In this document: positions 35,400 through 48,000 of the stretch, one piece after another
Position numbering within the stretch: position 1 is the stretch's first letter
Layout: each line of letters begins with the position of its first letter
Assembly (NCBI GenBank): GCA_013397695.1
Contig: VYZI01000108.1
Span: 2,022,112 to 2,086,111, forward strand
Source of the DNA: Centropus unirufus
Lineage: Eukaryota; Chordata; Aves; Cuculiformes; Centropidae
Direction: 5' to 3'
Length of the DNA: 64,000 nucleotides
Position numbers and translations under genes: made by a program
Notes under the pieces: model-generated
Databases searched by the model: none
What the model saw: only the letters and a program-made list of their open reading frames with translations
Told to the model about the DNA's origin: nothing

Positions 35400-38097
35400 C
35401 TTCAGGTTCACAGGAGGGCGCTGGTCTGAAGCTCTGGCTACATCAGCTCCTCCCCTCCTCATTTAATCAGACCCCCCCCCCATATCAGTTTGAACTTTGC
35501 GTTCATAAATCAAAAGTGACTGAGGAACTTTTCAAAGCCTTCTGCAAACAGGAGATTCGCTAGGTACAGCCAGGCTGACCATTAACTTGGGCAGACCAGA
35601 GCTGAGTGTTCAGAGGACACCCGGGTACCACTCTCACACGCAGCGCAAGCAAGGCGCATCAGAGCTTCCTTTGCACCACTGTTTCATTTGCTCCTTGAAC
35701 CCCTGGCCTCATTTGCACTCCCCTGACTCCCTCTCCGAGGAGGCCCTCATAAACAGAGATAAGCAAACTTCAAAAAGTCCAGATTCTGTTTGGGTAAGTG
35801 CCCGAAAGTTCAGAGACTGCCTTGGAAACATAGTGAGAATAGTCTGTCTTGGGAGGCAGCCAAACATTCTCCAGCAAGGCCAAGCTATAAACACTTCAAG
35901 AATAACCTCTTTCGTAGTATTTTGGTGGTAGCTGTTTCTCATCCTGTCTGTCTGGGAAAGTAAAGTATCACCAAAAAAAAAACCAACAAAGGGACTCGGG
36001 AATAAATCTGCAGGCCTGTTTCTTTCTGGTCTGGTGCCTGAGCCCCGGGTAGAGGAGGAGCAACACTTTCTGCCAGCTCTGCCCACGTTGTGTACCCCAC
36101 TCAAGGGGCAGGCAGCCACGACGTGGTGTGAGCTCAGTGCCTGAGGACAGCAAGGGCTTGCTAAGTCTAAGCTGACCAAAAGTTCCCTGTCACCCAGGAC
36201 AGGCCTCCTTCCCCTTTGCCTTGCTCTTGACATCAGAGCTAAATGGAAAGAAAACTGAGCCTGCTGAAAATAATGAGGAAGGGGATAATTTTTGCCGGGT
36301 CAAATTTCCCATGACAGCTCGCTGAGGGAGTCAGATGTGCACCAGTGCAGGGGTAGAGCTCTGCAAGTCTGGGGACAGGAGAGAGGGAGGGGGGTGAACC
36401 CTGCTCAGTGGCAGCCAGCTATAAGTACTAAACACAGCCAGAGACCTTGAATGTTAAGTTAAAGCCCTTTGTTGTATGGAAACAAATACTTCTCTGCTTT
36501 CAGGAACTGAGATGAGTCACCACGTTCATTCAGTCTGCAGTAAAAACCAGCTTTCCTTTCTGAAGCTGACTCCCAGCTCTATCTAGGGCATCATCAGCTC
36601 TGAGAGCATTTACCGCAGCAGGGGCAACGATCCAGATGAGCATAGCCACATCGCTCCACCTCAGGGCAAACCACACCATGGCCCCTGCCCAAGGCACACA
36701 TTTACCATCAGCAGCGGTACACGGGGATGTGGCCGCCACCACAAATGAGGCCAAGACAGGACAGCAGATGGAGAAAAGAACTGCCCTGAACAACAAAGCA
36801 AATGTTTCCCCGAAGAGGGGAGCGTATGAAACCTGTAGCTTGTTTCATGCTTGGTTGGCACCAGAGGTTGAGTGATTTGCCTGTGAAGCACGTGCCTGCA
36901 GTCACTGTGTGTTTTCCTGGCAGCCTAGGGGCTCTGCAACCATCTAGTGAGATGCTAGTGTACTTGGGCAGGATGTTACCCCTGCACTGTTCCACTGCAA
37001 AATGGGATCCTGGCCCTCTTCCTCTCTTTTCTCCTCTTGTGTCAGACCTAGAGATCATCTGATCCTCTCATCTGAATTGGACTTGGCAATCTGGAAAAAG
37101 CCCAAGCCAAAGGAGCCTAAGAAATGAGCAGTTTTCTGACAGGTTGAAACTTTGAATCTTGCCTTGCAGACAAGACATGCATGTGCTCTGGCCTCCCCTC
37201 TGGCCTCACCTGCATCCCAGCAAGTGCTGGAAGGTGCCTGCCAGACCCACATCCCCTCGCCCACTCCTGGGAAGCGATGTCCCAAAATCCCAGCTGCCCT
37301 GGGATGTTCCTCCTGTGCTGTGTCCAAGCTGTCAGAGGCTCTTTCAGGGGAGCAGGATCACATGGGAAAGCGAGGGCCATGGACAGTGGCACTGGGTTAT
37401 GCTGGGGGAAGTGGAGCATTGCTGTTGGCTGCTCTCATCCACCACTCTCAGCCAAGCATCACTCCCTGGGGGACATGCAAGCAGTTTTGGGCAGCCAGAC
37501 CATGCATCTGCCAGGAAGCTTGGGCCTATAGCACAGAAATGCCCTGGTGATGGCAGTCACCCGTCACCTCTGCCAAGAGACTCTCCCATTCAAAGCAAGA
37601 TCCTAATCTTGCCTGCCTCTTTCACATCGAGCACTCAAACTTACAGAAAAGAGGAGCTTGTGGTGAGGTTATTTATAGCCACAGCAGCTTCCGCGACAGC
37701 AAATAGTAACAGTGCAATGTGAACCTGAGCCAAGCAAAAGTATTTTTCATTGAAAAATAGATGACAGCTTGTTTATACTATCGTAGGAGAAAGGACTATA
37801 AAAATGAGCAGTGACAGCAGTAGGTTTTCAAAGGGCAGTGCCTTGGGTTAGGTTGTTGGCCCTTGTTTGGGGTGCCTGCTGGTACTCTGCTGCAGCAGGA
37901 GTCCATACTTACAGCAGCTTCCAAGCAGCGAGTCCCGTGGTACATATGGTAGGGCTATGTGGGTCTCTGATGATGGCTCTTCTGCTCTAAAAAGCCCCCT
38001 CACCAGGCTGTGATACACCCAGAGGGTCTCAGCCCTGGCTCTAGTGGGGACCCACCACAGGCACACCAATGGCTGCCCTTTTCTACAGCCCATACGG
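35400..38097. other. GC-richer non-coding block
   Basis: This block is visibly richer in G and C than its surroundings, starting near a C10 run at 35472-35481. Long frames appear on both strands (174 codons at 35709-36233 minus, 187 codons at 37159-37722 plus, several others overlapping). This is what stop-poor GC-rich DNA gives by chance, and no frame shows a domain, signal peptide or family match. CpG pairs are sparse, so it does not look like a CpG-island promoter. Small regulatory elements cannot be excluded. Confidence 0.5.
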
Positions 38098-38496
38098 ATA
38101 CCAGCACAAAGAAACTGGGCTTATGAGGAGCAGCTGAGGGAGCCAGGATTGTTTAGCCTGGAGAAGAGGAGGCTGAGGAGAGACCTTATCCCTGCCTTGC
38201 AACTACCTAAAAGGAGGTTGTTGTGAGGTGGGTGCTGTTCTCGCTTCCCAGGCCATAGGACAAGGGGGAATCAAGCTGCATCAGGGCAGGTTCGGGCTGG
38301 AGATTTGGAACAAGTTTTTCACTGAAAGGGTCATCAGTTGCTGGAACAGGCTGCCCAGGGAGGTGGTGGAATCACTATCCCTGGAAGTATTTAAAAGACG
38401 AGTAGATGAGGTGCTTAGGGATATGGTTTAGTGGTAGACAGGAACCTTTGGACTCAATGCTCTCAGAGGTCTTTTCCAATCTAGCGATTCTGTGAA
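38098..38496 (+). mobile_element. CR1 LINE 3' end
   Basis: The sequence follows the CR1 3' region on the plus strand: TATGAGGAGCAGCTGAGGGA (38122), TTTAGCCTGGAGAAGAGGAG (about 38152), CAACTACCTAAAAGGAGG, TGGAACAGGCTGCCCAGGGA (about 38342), GATATGGTTTAGTGG, and the terminal GATTCTGTGA near 38486-38495. It agrees well with the copy at 57.4 kb over their shared part but has lost some bases in the section around 38250-38300. It is 5'-truncated and about 400 bases long. A 67-codon chance frame (38228-38431) lies inside and is not a gene. Confidence 0.92.
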
Positions 38497-41400
38497 ACAC
38501 CCCTGTTTCAGGTCTAAGATGTTCCCCAACTACAGCTGCAGGCAGCAGGCAGCTGCCAGACTTTGGCCAGCCATTCTGCACCTCTGCTATCTCCAGGTAG
38601 CATCTACTGTGCCTGCAGAAGCACATCTGCCCAAGCCTCTATTGGCGCCTCCCTTAAGCTCAGCTAATTATGCTTGCCTGCCTCTGCAGCATTGGGATGC
38701 TTTGAGATTGGTGGTGGCAAATGCTGTGCAGGGAAGCTGTGAAGGTTATTTCATTACTTATTCAATCCTTAATGTAACAACCTTCTCTTGATTTGAATTT
38801 GCAGTCCTCGAAGATGGCTCACTGGGCCATCTGATGAGGAATATAACAGTTAGTAAGACATCACTATCTCAGCACCACTCCCCCTTCCTTCCCTCACACG
38901 TCGAGGCCGTGTGAGAGGAAATGAGGCTGCTCATGCACACGTTCGGGCTGAATCAGGCATGGACTGCCCCCACGCCTGCTGCCCACCCGCATCATCCACC
39001 CACACAGCACTGCCCCATCAAAAGGAGAGGCTTTCACACCTGTAGAAAGAGGACGGAGGCTGAGCACTTCTCCATAAGAGGAAAAATTATGGGCAGATTT
39101 AACAAATCTCTTGCGATTTTCAGCTGATGCTCAGGGAGAGGATCTATTTTTCTGTTTCTCCATCGGCTTCTGCACTTTGGTACTCTGCTGTCAGAGCCCT
39201 AAACAGTGAGAGGAGTTATCCGCCTCTCTGTAATGTGTGACAAACTAGAGGTCCACTAGGAAATGACCTATTTGATCTGTACCCACACACAAGGGGAACA
39301 TAGAGCTGGTGGTTGACTCCTTTCCTTGCTTTGCAGAGGTAGCCCCCACTGAGGTACCACTGGCCCTGGGGAGAAGTAAGCCTGGGACTAGGGTCAGGGC
39401 TCAGTCTATGAGGGAATCACTGAAGAGGAGAGGGCTCCTATTCCTCCTATTTGATAGCTGGCATGTGAAGTGATGGCTCTTTTTCAGTAGCTGTTAAGGG
39501 AGTTCACAGAAAGGGGATACAACTGATGAAGAAGCCCAATTTTTTTTTCCTCTTCCCTGTGGCAGTCATGCTCGTTGCATGAAACACCTTTGAAAATATA
39601 TTTAGTGTCATACTGCTCTGTAAAGTGAGAAAGCATTTATTATCTCCACTTAACAGGAGCAGGAGGAAGCAAAACACCAGGTTGTGTTCTTTTTTTATTT
39701 TTTTTAAGAGACTACTTATTTTGGACATTTCTGTTTCTGAGGGCCTAGCTTCAGCCAGCTGTCCTATTACAGAGTTGTCCCTCAAAGAAAGCAGGGAAAG
39801 AGAAAGGGAAGGGATCGCAGCCAAGGCAGCCAGTAGCACTGACACATCTGTCTGGGGTCCCTCATCGTCACCTGCTCTCAGGCCTGCACAAGGGTACTGG
39901 ATATGGCCAATGACTCCCCATCCTTCCCAAGTCCCCTGGAGCTCTTGTGAGGCTCAGATGTTTGTAAGGATCCACCCAGGGGAATTTGATTTCAGCGGGT
40001 GTAAGGAAAGGCAGCCTGGCTGCAACTCTCACAAAGGAACACAGCATTGGGGAAGATGTATGGCCTGATGTACTGATGCCATAGGACAGGTGTTCCCAAA
40101 CTGTGGCTTATGGCTTGGCAGAGTTCTTCATCAGGAGCCTTGCTGGCTGCTTTAGAGGGCCTGGAAGATTGGACAAGTGATGATGTCTCTTGCTCTCGTG
40201 AGAACGGCCTGGAACACTGTTCTCAAAATCCCTTCTCATGTTCCCACACCAAGGAACAGCTGTGACAGCCAGAGGGGAACTATGTGTTAAAGATCAAGGG
40301 TCCTCCTAAGTCAGCAAGCCTCTCAGATGGGCAGGATTTATGGAATGCTCAGCCCACATCTCTGCCAGTCCCTCTGAGTCCCAGTCCAAACAACCAGACA
40401 CCTACTGGAGCCAGGTCACCTTCAGGGCTTCAGCTGGAGTCCAAGGGAAGACTTGAATCTTCAGCTTAACACACTGGGTCCTATTTTAAATACTCTGTCA
40501 CTGCACTTCATTTTTGGGGGAGGTGGGAAAGTGATACATGCTGCATGAGGAAGAAAGGGTGAAGGACTGTGAGTCATTCAAAGCCAGCACATTCTGCAAA
40601 TGAAGTTTGAAAACCTCCTGATACCCAGTATTTATTATCCAGTATAATCTCTCATTCATTCCCACTGGGAAAAACTCCTCTGACATAAAACACGCCTATA
40701 TTTTGGGTGGACACAAACAAATGTGTAAACAAACTGCTTACCCTGTCCTGCAATTGCACTTTTTTTTCCTACAATCTTATGAGCTTCTATTTCTAAAGCC
40801 AGATTTGTCCTCAAAGTGATTGTATTTTCAGAGCAGGTGTGATGTTGTTTTGAATTATTGACTCACACCTTTATGAAGCCCACAGGATCAGGAAAGCTGC
40901 TGGAAATTTTGTGAACTGAGCTGTATTCGCACCTCAGCCAGAAAAAGACAGCTCAAGTTTCATTATATGTATTCACAGTCTGATGAGTCATTATGGACGA
41001 GGGATAATACAAAATAAAACCACAAAGCGATAAACAATGGCGTAGTATAAGTAACTTTGAAGCAGAAGAAATGGTATATATCACAAGTAACTCCAGCCTA
41101 ATGCAAGATCCTCAATAAGGGAAATTACTTGTGAGCTGGCCTATAAGTTCTGCACATCTGTGTTCCTCAGAAGCGCAGGAGGGGCCTAGGATCATCTCCA
41201 GTTTCTCTGTTCCCAGGTTAATCCACATCATCTGCATAGACAAACCATGGAGGGAAATGGACCAGGCAACTCTGCAGTGATCCTTCTGTCTGACATACGA
41301 GCTGCAGGAGTAGCCATGGAGGAGAGCTGCGTGGCAATCACATTGCTAGTCTCATTGGAATTGCTGTCATATTTAATATTTATCACACCTTATAAAGGAA

Positions 41401-42037
41401 TAGAAAAAATAAACAAGTAAAAATCTGAGGATGGGGAAAAGGGAAAGAGAAAAGTCAGAGCTACTCAAACATAATGCTTGGGACATTTCCAAGTGTTTCC
41501 CCTCAGGTTTTACAATTGGACAGATTTATTTTACTGCAAATTAATTTGAAATGTGAAATGAAAAGGAATTTCCAACTTGGAGGAGTAATTTCAACTTAGC
41601 TTTCAAATTAATTTGATTTAAAAAAAAAAACAAACCACAATTTTCTCTTCATCTGGAGTTTTACCTACAATAAAGAAAATTCAGGTGTGTGTTGATGACA
41701 GACTTGGTCTTGTCCTATAACCAGGCTAATTTCCCAATGAATTTCCCATGTCAAATGTCTTTCAAGGGTGTTGAAGTCATTGCATTCTGCTGTTTCTTTG
41801 CTTGCAGCATCTCATTCTTTCCTCTCTGGCAATATGGGCCACATAGGAACTTTTTTTGGGCCACCTATGCCATTCAATAAACAAGAAAGCAGATCCCCAG
41901 TGACTGGCACTACATAATGTTGTAAAATCTCTAGAGTTTGGAAGTGGAGAAACTGAAGATCCAAATGTGAGGTCAATATCAAACCATTTATATGTGTGTA
42001 GAAAACAAGAAAGGGCAGGGATTCCCTTATGACTAAC
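38497..42037. other. Non-coding stretch, no gene recognised
   Basis: No gene recognised. An A11 run lies at 41620-41630. The segment near 40092-40120 (GTTCCCAAACTGTGGCTTAT) has the flavour of an old dispersed repeat but cannot be assigned. Frames here, including 147 codons at 39625-40068, have no domain features. Confidence 0.55.
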
Positions 42038-42106
42038 AATAAATAAATAAATAAATAAATAAACAAAACCCAAATAAACAAACAAACAAATAAATAAATA
42101 AATAAA
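42038..42106. repeat. Compound AAAT/AAAC tetranucleotide microsatellite
   Basis: AAAT units, then an AAACAAAACCC interruption, then AAAC units, then AAAT units again. It is interrupted and so probably less mutable than the GATAAA array. Confidence 0.95.
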
Positions 42107-44954
42107 GCACTATTCCTGCAGTGACATCATAGAAAGACCTGGCCTTGTGGAGACAATGAGCATGAAAGCCACTTGAGAAGCACAAAACTAGTTATCCTTC
42201 TCTGCCTAGGCCACTCACAGATACTCCATGTTTTGGATGTACCATGGTTGTCATTGCAGGAGACTGTGAGGCTGTACTGTGATGAGCACCCCAGTGGCCC
42301 TGCATGGCAGGATGTTTCCATCCCATGGTACTTCTGCAAGCACATGAACGGATGCAACAGTGACATGCCCTCCTATGACCTGGCGTAAGTCATAGAGCGT
42401 TGAGACGCCTCTGTGTAACCCTAGTCCATCTTCAGCTGTTATAATCCAGAGGGAAATGGGTGCAATAGTGTTCACATCAAGTTAAAATAAATCAAAATCA
42501 GCATAATTTTCATCCTGTCTGGCTCATGATAGCAGCAACAAACTACCAAATACTGAACCCAGAGCTGTGAACATTGTGTCGTTAGCACCACTGGTGATTT
42601 ATGAGGAATTGAGCAAAATGCTGTTTGTGCCATGCAGCCTTGATGCAGGAAAACAAGATAAACACATCCGTGTTTATCCTCTACTTCAGGAAGAGGTTGG
42701 GGAGGGGAAGAGAGATATTTTTGCATCATGGCCATGTGAAAGGCAAATTTCACAGGGATTTTCATCCAGACACATAAATCAGTCCATGTTCCCTCTAAAA
42801 GTTCATGGTCCTTAGTAAACCTCTCAGTGAACAAGGGCTGAGTTAAGAGATTGTAAAGAAAACTGAAACCAAACAAGTTACAACTAATTTTGTATTTGGC
42901 TGCGAATATTTTGCTCAGGTCTAACTAGTTTGTTAAGGAGTTTAGGCAAGTACAACCATGTCCTTCAGGAGGAAAAGATACTCTGAGAAATCAAATACAC
43001 CACACAAAAACTAATTACAAAAAAAATCTATGCCTTAGTCTAAATTGTTCTCTTCCCTGTGTTAGTTGTACTCCCTACAAAGCTTTCAGTTCAGGTAAGA
43101 ATGCAGCTTTCATTTTGACATTTGATTTTCATTTGTTTGTGATTTCTCCCAATCGGGTACTCAGCACTGCTGGCTTTAGTCACTGCACAGCTTGCTTGCT
43201 TTTGTTCAGAAAGGCATAATGATTTCAGAAACACATTAGCCATACAGTCAGAGGAAAATCTTCTCTTTCCACACTGCAAAATAAAAACAAAAGTAATAAA
43301 ATCCCTAGCAAGAACAATTAAAACCTGTTATATATTGGAAACCTATTCCTATTCTTTCCCATGCCCGCCTCACCCTTCTGGTCTTGCAATTACAGTGGGA
43401 GCATTTTGAAGAAGAAACTGCTTTAAGGGTTTCACTCCATGGTGCTTAAAACAAGAAAACACAGTCTTTGCCTACAGTTGTTCCAACATCTGAACTTCCA
43501 GGTTGAATTGCTGTTAGCCTGAAGTCTCGGTGGCATTTAACCAGGCAAGTCTGTAGTGCCAGCACTGATGCCCCCTGCACACTGTGTAGTCCCACAGTGG
43601 TGCTGACCTTGCTGCATATGGACACGTTGCTACCTGCCTCCCTAGTGCAACTGCAGTGCCAGTGGGGACATCGGAATAAACCTCACAACCAGAAATTATT
43701 GAAGGACAGGGATCCACAGCATGTTTGCAGCTCTGGCATGCCTGATGCAGTGGCCAGTGAAGCAGAATCACAGGTCTAGCTGCCTGCTTCATCCCCAGCC
43801 ACGTCATAGTCCCAGTACTGAGGAAGCTTGTAATAAAATTCTGAAAGTGTTATCAAAGCTGCAAAATATTTTCCCCTTTAGCATAGCACAGACATTCCCA
43901 CAAACAGCCCAAACATGCAGCTCTGGCCCTCTGCCCTGGCCCCAGGGTGCATATCAGTTTTCAGTTCTGCAGGGCGCTGAGCAAGGGGGATTAGGACAGA
44001 AATACAAAGGTTATGGGTTATGCATACCCTGTGCTCCTTTACTAGCTAGGATTCTCTAGCCCAGGCTTGGGGAGGTTTTTCTCCTGCCTCTCCTCCCACC
44101 ACAGCCTCCCTTGGGCACGAGGTGAGAACAGGGAGGGAAGTAGCCCCTAGCCCCATGCTCCCAGCATCTCTGCTGAGATGGTGCTTTTGCCTGCTCAGCG
44201 TGATGGGCAGGTTTCCCCATACATCCACAAAAGTTGTTTTTGCAAAGGATGCTTTTCTCAGCCCAGAATTTAAAAGCAGAAGTTATCAGGTCATAGATCT
44301 TCCTGTGACTTGTTGCAAAGCCTGTGAGAAGAGATAAAGGCAAGACAGTTGACAAACGGTTGGGAGAGGGAGGAGGAGTGAGAAGTCAAGGGGGAAGAGC
44401 AAAGGAGGGAGCCACAGTGCTGACACTCCTCAGATTATGTCATAGGTCAACCAAAAGGATGCAAATTAGAAAAGCTGTTTCCAAACTTTCTGATGCTGAC
44501 TATGGCTGCACATACCCACAACAGAGCTGGGCGTAATAAATACCGTACTCGCAAAGAGCATTACATCACATAAAGGGAAAAGCCAGCAGATGAACTCACA
44601 CCATAAAACCTTAACTTGGTTTCTAGCCAAGCCCAAGCAGACAAACCCATTATTACAGAGTTGACAGAGCTCTGCACATTGCTGCAGATTCACCCTTCCA
44701 CTTCCCACCACGTCCTCCAGCACAAACAACCCTTCCCTGCTCCTGCCCTGTGCTCCTACAATCCCACTAGCAAGCGCCTCAGGCACACATAGCCGGTTGC
44801 AAGGTGCAGAACAGCAAACTAATTATTTGGCAAATTCTAAAAACTTCCTCTCTTTCCAGTATACTTTCCTCACAGCAGCTTCAGTTTGTTTTTCTAATTC
44901 TCCTAGTGACTTTATTGACCATGCAGGGCTCTGAGTGACAGACTGAAATTTATA
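42107..44954. other. Non-coding stretch with one weak exon candidate
   Basis: No gene is established. Within it, 42260-42384 is flanked by an AG acceptor (TCATTGCAG) and a strong GTAAGT donor and is open in one frame; it is discussed as a finding and not called as coding. The rest shows no repeat or gene I recognise. Confidence 0.5.
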
Positions 44955-45015
44955 GGGCACAGTGGGTTTGATTCTCATTTACATCAAGACTCTCATATCT
45001 GTTGGAAAGTACTGA
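44955..45015. repeat. Possible old dispersed repeat fragment
   Basis: GGTTTGATTCTCATTTACAT then CAAGACTCTC recalls the start of an old sauropsid repeat (TGATTCTCATTTACACTAAG and similar). It is short and diverged, with uncertain borders and class. Confidence 0.3.
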
Positions 45016-48000
45016 GAGTCTTGGAGGGGATCTAAATTTCACTTGGAACCCTTAAAAAAATTTTTACAAGAAAAAGAGAGTTAAGAGCTCAGTCCATGTC
45101 CTGTTTCTGTCCACGGAGATTCCCAAGAGCCAGTATAGGTGATGCTGGAGGATACCATGACAGGAAAAACTGGAATGTGACTCAGATCCCAGTAGCTCCC
45201 AGTTCCCCTTTCCAGGGCCTTGGTAAAAATAAGAGGCATAGCAGCCCTTTCCACTATCCGGCCTACCAGTCCAGCAAGGTTACTGCCAGCAAGCCTTGGC
45301 CCTGTTGCATGGCTGCAGGCACTGCAGCCCTCAGCCTTGATATCTTACTGTTCTGCAACATGGCCTTCTCCAGGGGTCTTCAAAGCCCAGATGATATACT
45401 GGGATCAGGATGAGTCAACCTGGCCCCCTTCGGCCTTTTCTCTCTAATATCTTCATTCTGTCAAAATTATACTTGATTGTGTTTCCTTATTGTTGTGTTC
45501 CTTATTCCTTATTCTGCCTCAGCAATTCCATCTGGTAGGTCATTTTCCTCTCTCTGATTGCTTTTTGGATAAAAACAATCTCACTGGGGTCTGCTTGGAA
45601 TTAGTTCTTATTTCCACTAGATGCTAGGCTCAGCCCCATAGTTCCCCTGACTTAACACAGGCAGGGTCAACCCACCTTTGCCTTCCTGGAAGAGGCATTC
45701 AAGTCCTGATTCCCATGTAACTTCATTACATTTTTAACAGTCTCCAAGGGGGAGTAATTTACAGGGACTTGAACTAAAAAGTGCAAGCTTTGTGTCATCC
45801 TCTTGTGTGTGCACTTGGGCAGATATTAAATCAACAAAGACAGGAGAGAAAAAAATACTGTCGGCTATATCCTGAGGACATCCTTCGAAGACTGATGATA
45901 CACATCTGCCTTAACTGTCTGGGTCTAAAATAATTAAAGACTGCTCTTCCTTCCCTTCCATTAATTTCACTCAGCATTTGAAAATGCTTTTTTATTTAGA
46001 ATTTTATGCCTGCCTTGTAAGAACACCATCCCAAATAACCTATTTTCCACTTACCATCATTACAACAACTTGACCACTAAGGAATAACAAGTGGCTGAAA
46101 CACTACTGGTTACTGCACAGCTGCCATTTACACCCACTGGCACGCTCTTATCTTACGACACAGTGGAACAAAAATATCTCCCATCTCTAAACGACTCTAA
46201 AAAAGCCCCTCTTTAAGGTTATGTTGCTGACTTGCTCGGCATATAACCACAATATTTAAAGGTCCGAAGGCTTTCAGAATGTGTACAGGTTGGGCTGCAA
46301 TGCAAGCCCTTCTCTGGTCACAAAGATACAAACTGACTTGAGGAAAGGAGGAGTGGGGTAACCAACCAATCAACCATCTGATGGGGGAACTACAGATGCC
46401 AGTCCTAGTAGACTTCTTGGAGTTCATAAGAGGGCAGAGGAAAACAAAATAAAGCATGAAGTATTTTAAACATGTTTTTAACTAGCTAACTGGTGTGTGG
46501 AAACCACACATCATAGTGGTAGGCCCCAAGGAGTCAGAACTGTCACCCACATGGGAGAGGGACCAATAGGTAATGGGACTTGTGCAGCTCCCCATCTCTC
46601 TGTGCGTGAGCTGAGGCTGAGCAATTTACTGGCAAAGTATCTGGGCTTGGACCTCAGCTGAGGAGAAAAGGTATTCTTCTGGAGATCTTAAGACTTATTT
46701 TCTGGTGGGAAATCTGAGCAAAGAGTGGTCTCCCTCTGATCTCTTCTGCTGCTCACCTTGCATTTCTTTCTCCTTCCTTAGTTTTCTTTTCTATGGATAT
46801 TCCTGTAGGCATCCCAGGGAAAGAGAACTATTTAAGACCATGGTCCCAAAGGCTGGGAAGGCTGACCTTCAAACAGACACTGGCTTGGGGAAACAGCAAT
46901 CTAGCCCTTCAAACATTTAAAACCTTCTATTCTAACTGCAAAATACTACTTTTTCCCCAGGGAGGACACTAGGTAAATGTAGGGGGGTTTTGCGCAATAA
47001 CCTGAAGAGAGCAATCTGCAAGCCATTTTTTATTTTTTCCCAAACTTCTGTTTCCTTGCTTGTACATGTCAATATTTACAAGCTCTGCCACTTCTTGGAT
47101 TATTTATTTTCCCTGGTCTATTTCACTCAGTGAAAAATCTCTCCAGCTCAAGACTTGACAGTTTGTTGCTGATATCCATCTTTATTAACTTCACTGCTGC
47201 AAAATAACCACCACCACCAACATACAATCCTATAAAAAAAACCCAAACAAACTCAGGATGATGCTTAAATCTGGTGGGGGGAAAAAAATCTCAACAAAGT
47301 AGCCAGTGGTTTTCAGTGACATATATTTTTGTATGGATGTCACCGAAAGGCACTTCTCCCTCCACTTCATTAGCAGTCAGTAAATTCACTGACAATCAGC
47401 AAGAGAGCTGCTGTCACCACACCTGAGGGGATGGCGGGGAGGGTCACCTCTTCTCTCCTCACCTCCCTGTGCAGTTCTTTTTTCTGCTTAGGGGCAGGAC
47501 TGAAAGGGCTCAGAGCTGCCAGCCTCCCTCTCATCACTCCCAATGAGCTGTGATACATGGGGGCCTGACAGATAGTGACAATCTTTCCAGATCACTTTTA
47601 AATTTGGACTTTGAAGGACAATGAACCACATGCTTTTAAAATGTTCCCTGTAATGTATAATGTAGGATAATGAAAACTGTTTCTCCCTGTTCATTAGATA
47701 GACCAGGGCTGAGACACACCTCCTTTCACAGCTCACCACCACCAATGGCCACCATCACCACCAAAGGGCACATCAAGTTAATCTGAATTTCCCCAAGGTG
47801 TTTTAACATTTCTTGGATGGAAATTATTGCTCTTTAAGTGTAGCTGCCAGAACAACAGGCTGTGCTGGTAGGTCTTATCCGCTTCAGCACAGCATCCGCT
47901 GGTTTGTCTCAAGAGGAGGATTTGTCAAAGCCTTGCTCCTTTTCCACCAAAATGAATCAGAGCCCACCCCTGTATTACATCTGCAACTCAAAATTGTGGG

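Noticed and set aside
35709..36233. 174-codon minus-strand frame
   Set aside because: There is no recognisable domain or motif, and it ends within the GC-rich block where chance frames are expected.
36371..36394. G-rich run that might form a quadruplex
   Set aside because: It has only three separable G-runs of three or more; a fourth run is missing.
37117..37722. Overlapping frames up to 187 codons on both strands
   Set aside because: This is stop-poor GC-rich sequence. Several frames are open at once, with no domain, no consistent codon pattern and no splice context.
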